Shown here: one piece after another, positions 62,136-64,000 of the stretch | Position numbering within the stretch: the first letter of the stretch is position 1 | How the letters are laid out: every line of letters begins with the position of its first letter | DNA from: Frateuria_A sp051900425 | GTDB taxonomy: Bacteria > Pseudomonadota > Gammaproteobacteria > Xanthomonadales > Rhodanobacteraceae | Assembly: GCF_051900425.1 (NCBI RefSeq) | Contig: NZ_JBHZGK010000001.1 | Coordinates: 248,001-312,000, forward strand | Reading direction: 5' to 3' | Length of the DNA: 64,000 bases | Notes under the pieces: model-generated | Told to the model about the DNA's origin: nothing | What the model saw: the letters and a program-made list of their open reading frames with translations, nothing else | The model's database searches: none | Made by a program: the position numbers and the translations under genes

Positions 62136-64000
62136 TCAGGCTTCGGACTTGACGATCCGGAGCCTGGCCGCCTCCACCCATGACAGTCCCCGCAGGGCGC
62201 GCAGCAGGTCGGGGATGGCGTCCACGCGCCACTGCTCGCCCAGCTCCAGGTCCGCCTGGGCGCTGCGGTTGTGGTAGCCGTGCAGGATCACCGTGGCGCG
62301 GCCGCCACGGTAGCCGGCGAGGGTCTGCCTGAGTTCCTGCTCGAAACCCGGGCCGATGCCGTTGAGCTTGACCCTGAGCGCGCGCGCGTGGCGTCGGCAG
62401 GCGTCGGCCAGGGTCATGGCGCCGCGGGCGCGCAGCTGGAAGCCGCCGCCGGAGAATTCGTCGATGCGCAGGCCGCCGTCGACGATCAGCATCTCGTCGC
62501 GGGTGAGCAGCGGCGCGACCTGCTGGTAGAGCTCGCCGAAGAAGCTGACCTCAATGACGCCGGTGCCGTCCTCCAGCCGTACGAAGGCATCACTGTCGCC
62601 GCGCTTGCGCACGGCGGTGACCATGCCGGCGACCGTCCAGGGCGTATCGGGGCCACGGCGGAAGCGGTTCTCCTCGCCGTCGTTCTTGCGCGGGCGCGGC
62701 GGCTGGTAGCGCTCGGCGATCTCGCCCAGCGGACAGGTGGAAAGCTGCGCCAGTTCCTCGCGCCACGGGTCGGTCGGATGGCCGGAAAGGTAGTGGCCGA
62801 GCGTGTCGCGCTCGCCCTGCAGCTTCTGCTCCAGCGGCCATTCGGGCGCGGTCGGCAGCTCGATCTGCACCGCCGGCGTGCTGGTCCCCATCAGCGCGCC
62901 GAACATGTCGTTCTGCCCGGACTGCTTGTCGCGCAGGTGCTGCTCGGCGGCTTTCATCGCGTCCGGCAACTGCAGCATCAGACTGGCGCGGTTGGGCGCC
63001 AGCGCGTCCAGGCTGCCGGAGAGGATCAGGGCTTCCAGCACGCGGCGGTTGAGCTTGGCCGAATCGACGCGACGGCAGAAGTCGGCCAGGTCCCTGTACG
63101 GCCCGCCACGCAGCCGCTCCTCGACGATCGACTCGCAGGCGCCCTGGCCGACGCCCTTGATCGCGCCGAGGCCATAGCGGATGACCTTCGGTTCCACCGC
63201 CACGAACATGAAGTCCGAGGCGTTCACGTCCGGCGGCAGGATGGTCAGGCCGATCGCGCGCGACTCGTCCAGGAACGTCACCGCCTTGTCGGTGTTGTCC
63301 ATGTCCGAGGAAATCGTCGCGGCCATGAACTCGGCCGGGTAGTGCGCCTTCAGCCACGCGGTCTGGTAGGACACCAGCGCGTAGGCGGCCGCGTGCGACT
63401 TGTTGAAGCCGTAGCCCGCGAATTTCTCCATCAGGTCGAAGATCGCGTCGGCCTTGTCGCCGGGGAGTCCGTCCCTGGCCGCACCTTCGCGGAACGTCGC
63501 GCGGTGCTTGACCATCTCCTCGACTTTCTTCTTGCCCATCGCGCGGCGCAGCAGGTCGGCGCCGCCGAGCGTGTAGCCGCCGACGATCTGCGCCATCTGC
63601 ATCACCTGCTCCTGGTAGACCATGATGCCGTAGGTCTCTTTCAGGATCGGCTCGACGCGCGGGTCGGGATACTCCACGTCTTCGCGGCCGTGCTTGCGCG
63701 CCACGAAGCTGGGGATCAGGTCCATAGGGCCGGGGCGATAGAGCGCCACCAGCGCCACGATGTCGCCGAAGCGGTCGGGCTTGGCGTCCTTGAGCATGCG
63801 CTGCATGCCGGAGGATTCGAGCTGGAAAACCGCCACCGTCTGCGCGCGCTTGAGCAGCTCGTAGGTGGGCGCGTCGTCCAGCGGCAGCGCGGCGATGTCG
63901 ATCGAGTCCTCGCCGGCTTGCGCGCGGCGTGCGTTGATCGCCTTCATCGCCCAGTCGATGATCGTGAGCGTGCGCAGGCCCAGGAAGTCGAACTTGACCA
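62136..64000 (-). CDS. dnaE: DNA polymerase III subunit alpha, 3' part only
   Basis: The frame is open to the right window edge, so the 5' half (PHP domain and the start of the palm) is missing. About 621 residues are seen. They include the palm/fingers end (VAVFQLESSGMQRMLKDAKP, ALVALYRPGPMDLIPSFVAR, GIMVYQEQVMQMAQIVGGYT, DLLRRAMGKKK, FAGYGFNKSHAAAYALVSYQ), the tandem helix-hairpin-helix part, the beta-clamp-binding peptide in QNDMFG, and an OB fold (WTVAGMVTAVRKRG). The C-terminus ends LRIVKSEA. It is the replicative polymerase. accA lies downstream. Confidence 0.96.
   Translation of the reverse strand, partial: VKFDFLGLRTLTIIDWAMKAINARRAQAGEDSIDIAALPLDDAPTYELLKRAQTVAVFQLESSGMQRMLKDAKPDRFGDIVALVALYRPGPMDLIPSFVARKHGREDVEYPDPRVEPILKETYGIMVYQEQVMQMAQIVGGYTLGGADLLRRAMGKKKVEEMVKHRATFREGAARDGLPGDKADAIFDLMEKFAGYGFNKSHAAAYALVSYQTAWLKAHYPAEFMAATISSDMDNTDKAVTFLDESRAIGLTILPPDVNASDFMFVAVEPKVIRYGLGAIKGVGQGACESIVEERLRGGPYRDLADFCRRVDSAKLNRRVLEALILSGSLDALAPNRASLMLQLPDAMKAAEQHLRDKQSGQNDMFGALMGTSTPAVQIELPTAPEWPLEQKLQGERDTLGHYLSGHPTDPWREELAQLSTCPLGEIAERYQPPRPRKNDGEENRFRRGPDTPWTVAGMVTAVRKRGDSDAFVRLEDGTGVIEVSFFGELYQQVAPLLTRDEMLIVDGGLRIDEFSGGGFQLRARGAMTLADACRRHARALRVKLNGIGPGFEQELRQTLAGYRGGRATVILHGYHNRSAQADLELGEQWRVDAIPDLLRALRGLSWVEAARLRIVKSEA

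Overview
The window is high-GC chromosomal DNA with dense, mostly short-spaced genes. Gene content and order (nrdR-ribD-FMN riboswitch-ribE-ribBA-ldcA-ribH-nusB, thiL-pgpA, dnaE-accA-VOC, tilS with a NYN gene, xseB-ispA) and abundant small palindromic intergenic repeats point to a gammaproteobacterium of the order Xanthomonadales, most like the Rhodanobacteraceae (Dyella/Rhodanobacter/Luteibacter type). This is inference from gene families and layout; no 16S rRNA or tRNA is present. I saw no phage, insertion sequence or CRISPR array.

Layout. 0-10 kb: a PfpI/DJ-1 protein, an EF-G-like GTPase, two TonB-like proline-rich membrane proteins that are paralogues, an FG-GAP repeat secreted protein, a TfoX-N protein, an unknown exported protein and pyrF. 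10-24 kb is housekeeping: ettA; a DUF817 membrane protein whose frame runs without a stop into glyA; nrdR; the riboflavin genes with an FMN riboswitch between ribD and ribE; ldcA; ribH-nusB; an NTF2-like exported protein; thiL-pgpA; an aldo/keto reductase. 24-25 kb is a non-coding block dominated by an inverted repeat with arms of about 317 bp.

25-50 kb is the most unusual part. One MacA-like adaptor and one MacB/LolD-type ATPase are followed by six consecutive pairs of FtsX/MacB-type permeases (called A1/B1 to A6/B6 here), 12 permease genes in all, with a 59-codon small ORF between pairs 4 and 5. The adaptor is preceded by an exact sigma-54 (-24/-12) promoter and an upstream palindrome. A sigma-54 response regulator and a membrane histidine kinase lie just beyond the array (46.8-50.3 kb), with two small exported proteins between them that share a C-x5-D-P-x-C tail. 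I infer one sigma-54-controlled envelope export or stress system. Its last pair looks decayed: B6 has an in-frame TAG at a conserved Trp position and A6 lacks the cysteine pair found in A1-A5. On the opposite strand, a KaiC-like double ATPase, an HWE histidine kinase and a single-domain receiver form a compact three-gene operon (43.5-46.5 kb).

50-64 kb: an SPFH/QmcA protein with NfeD, a ThrE-type exporter, a 0.7-kb repeat block, darP (yjgA) with a DUF1653 gene, pmbA, a DUF4870 membrane protein, ispA-xseB, tilS with a NYN/OST-HTH protein, a VOC gene frameshifted by a 5-bp tandem duplication, accA, and the 3' part of dnaE running off the right edge.
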